Below, piece after piece: positions 4,637 through 5,020 of a DNA stretch of 5,020 nucleotides. The translations under genes were made by a program, and so were the position numbers. The notes beneath the pieces are model-generated. The model saw only the letters and a list, made by a program, of their open reading frames with translations, had not been told where the DNA came from and ran no database searches. Positions within the stretch are counted from its first letter, which is position 1; the number at the start of each line of letters is the position of its first letter. This DNA comes from Campylobacterales bacterium (lineage in GTDB: Bacteria > Campylobacterota > Campylobacteria > Campylobacterales > QNZT01). The stretch lies in assembly GCA_027055005.1 (NCBI GenBank), contig JALUNR010000249.1, forward strand, positions 1-5,020, given 5' to 3'.

Positions 4637-5020
4637 ATGACAAAAAAGATGTTTTTACTATTTTCACACAAACTTACTCCAAAGCAGATTTTGGATGCAA
4701 AAAGTAGTTTACAAGTGGAAGAGTTTGTATATCTTCCAGAAAAACTTCAAACTTTATGGTCAAATATACCTCCTCACAATATAGATATAGATGCTTACCT
4801 ACTTCCTATCAAAAACTTTTTAGTAAAAAATGCTAACAAAGATGATATAGTCTTGATTCAAGGTGATTTTGGTGCTGTTTATAATATGATTGTTTTTTCA
4901 AAACAAAGAGGTTTTATACCAGTTTATTCTACAACCAAAAGATTTGTTGAGGAAAAAGTTATAGATGGTAAAGTAGAAAAGAGTTCTGTGTTTGAGCATG
5001 TTATGTTTAGGAGGTATTAG
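4637..5020 (+). CDS. csx20: CRISPR-associated protein Csx20, predicted cyclic-oligoadenylate ring nuclease
   Basis: A 127-residue single-domain protein that I assign to Csx20, a small CARF-superfamily member of type III CRISPR loci. CARF domains bind cyclic oligoadenylate (cOA), the second messenger made by Cas10; stand-alone members such as Csx15, Csx16 and Csx20 are predicted or reported ring nucleases that degrade cOA and end the response. Seen here: a first strand MFLLFSHKLTPKQ (5-17), a strand-loop-helix IVLIQGDFGAVYNMI (71-85) typical of a Rossmann-like ligand pocket, GFIPVYSTTKR (92-102), and the end FEHVMFRRY (119-127). There is no HEPN, nuclease or membrane domain, so it is not an effector by itself. 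The gene ends at the window's right edge with its stop included. It follows the ATPase gene by 56 bp, in the same direction. The family call is from motif memory; ring-nuclease activity is inferred. Confidence 0.85.
   Translation: MTKKMFLLFSHKLTPKQILDAKSSLQVEEFVYLPEKLQTLWSNIPPHNIDIDAYLLPIKNFLVKNANKDDIVLIQGDFGAVYNMIVFSKQRGFIPVYSTTKRFVEEKVIDGKVEKSSVFEHVMFRRY

Overview
The window is AT-rich bacterial DNA with every supportable gene on the + strand. Short Shine-Dalgarno sites, TATAAT-type -10 boxes without clear -35 boxes, very A-rich codon use and protein style suggest a Campylobacterota (epsilonproteobacterial) host such as a Sulfurimonas- or Arcobacter-like organism. That assignment is inference, because no marker gene is present.

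Positions 1-3034 hold the downstream half of a type III-B (Cmr) CRISPR-Cas operon: a small unrecognised gene (6-401), then cmr4 (405-1328), cmr5 (1318-1692) and cmr6 (1694-3034). The genes overlap or abut and each has its own Shine-Dalgarno site, so they are almost certainly one transcript. cmr2/cas10, cmr3 and cmr1 are not in view and are expected upstream or elsewhere. Cmr4 is the Cas7 backbone that cuts target RNA and keeps its catalytic Asp. Cmr5 is the Cas11 small subunit. Cmr6 is the Cas7-like cap and carries an unusual C-terminal helical extension of about 190 residues. The first gene has a weak RelE/HigB-toxin-like tail and is the least explained part of the operon.

Positions 3035-3380 are a 346-bp stretch without a convincing gene but dense in secondary structure: a composite hairpin, a weak terminator-like hairpin with a T-run, and a GC-richer stem-loop island (about 48% GC over 3151-3200) that continues into a short open frame ending at 3310. 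A TATAAT box follows, just before the next gene.

Positions 3381-5020 encode an AAA ATPase of the DUF4143 family (3381-4580) and a small protein (4637-5020) recognised as Csx20, a single-domain CARF-superfamily protein predicted to be a ring nuclease. Csx20 implies that the Cas10 of this locus makes cyclic oligoadenylate and that the signal is switched off by Csx20. The cOA-activated effector is not recognisable in the window. The ATPase between the cmr genes and csx20 may be an unrelated insertion or a passenger; its role in defence is open. No CRISPR array is present.
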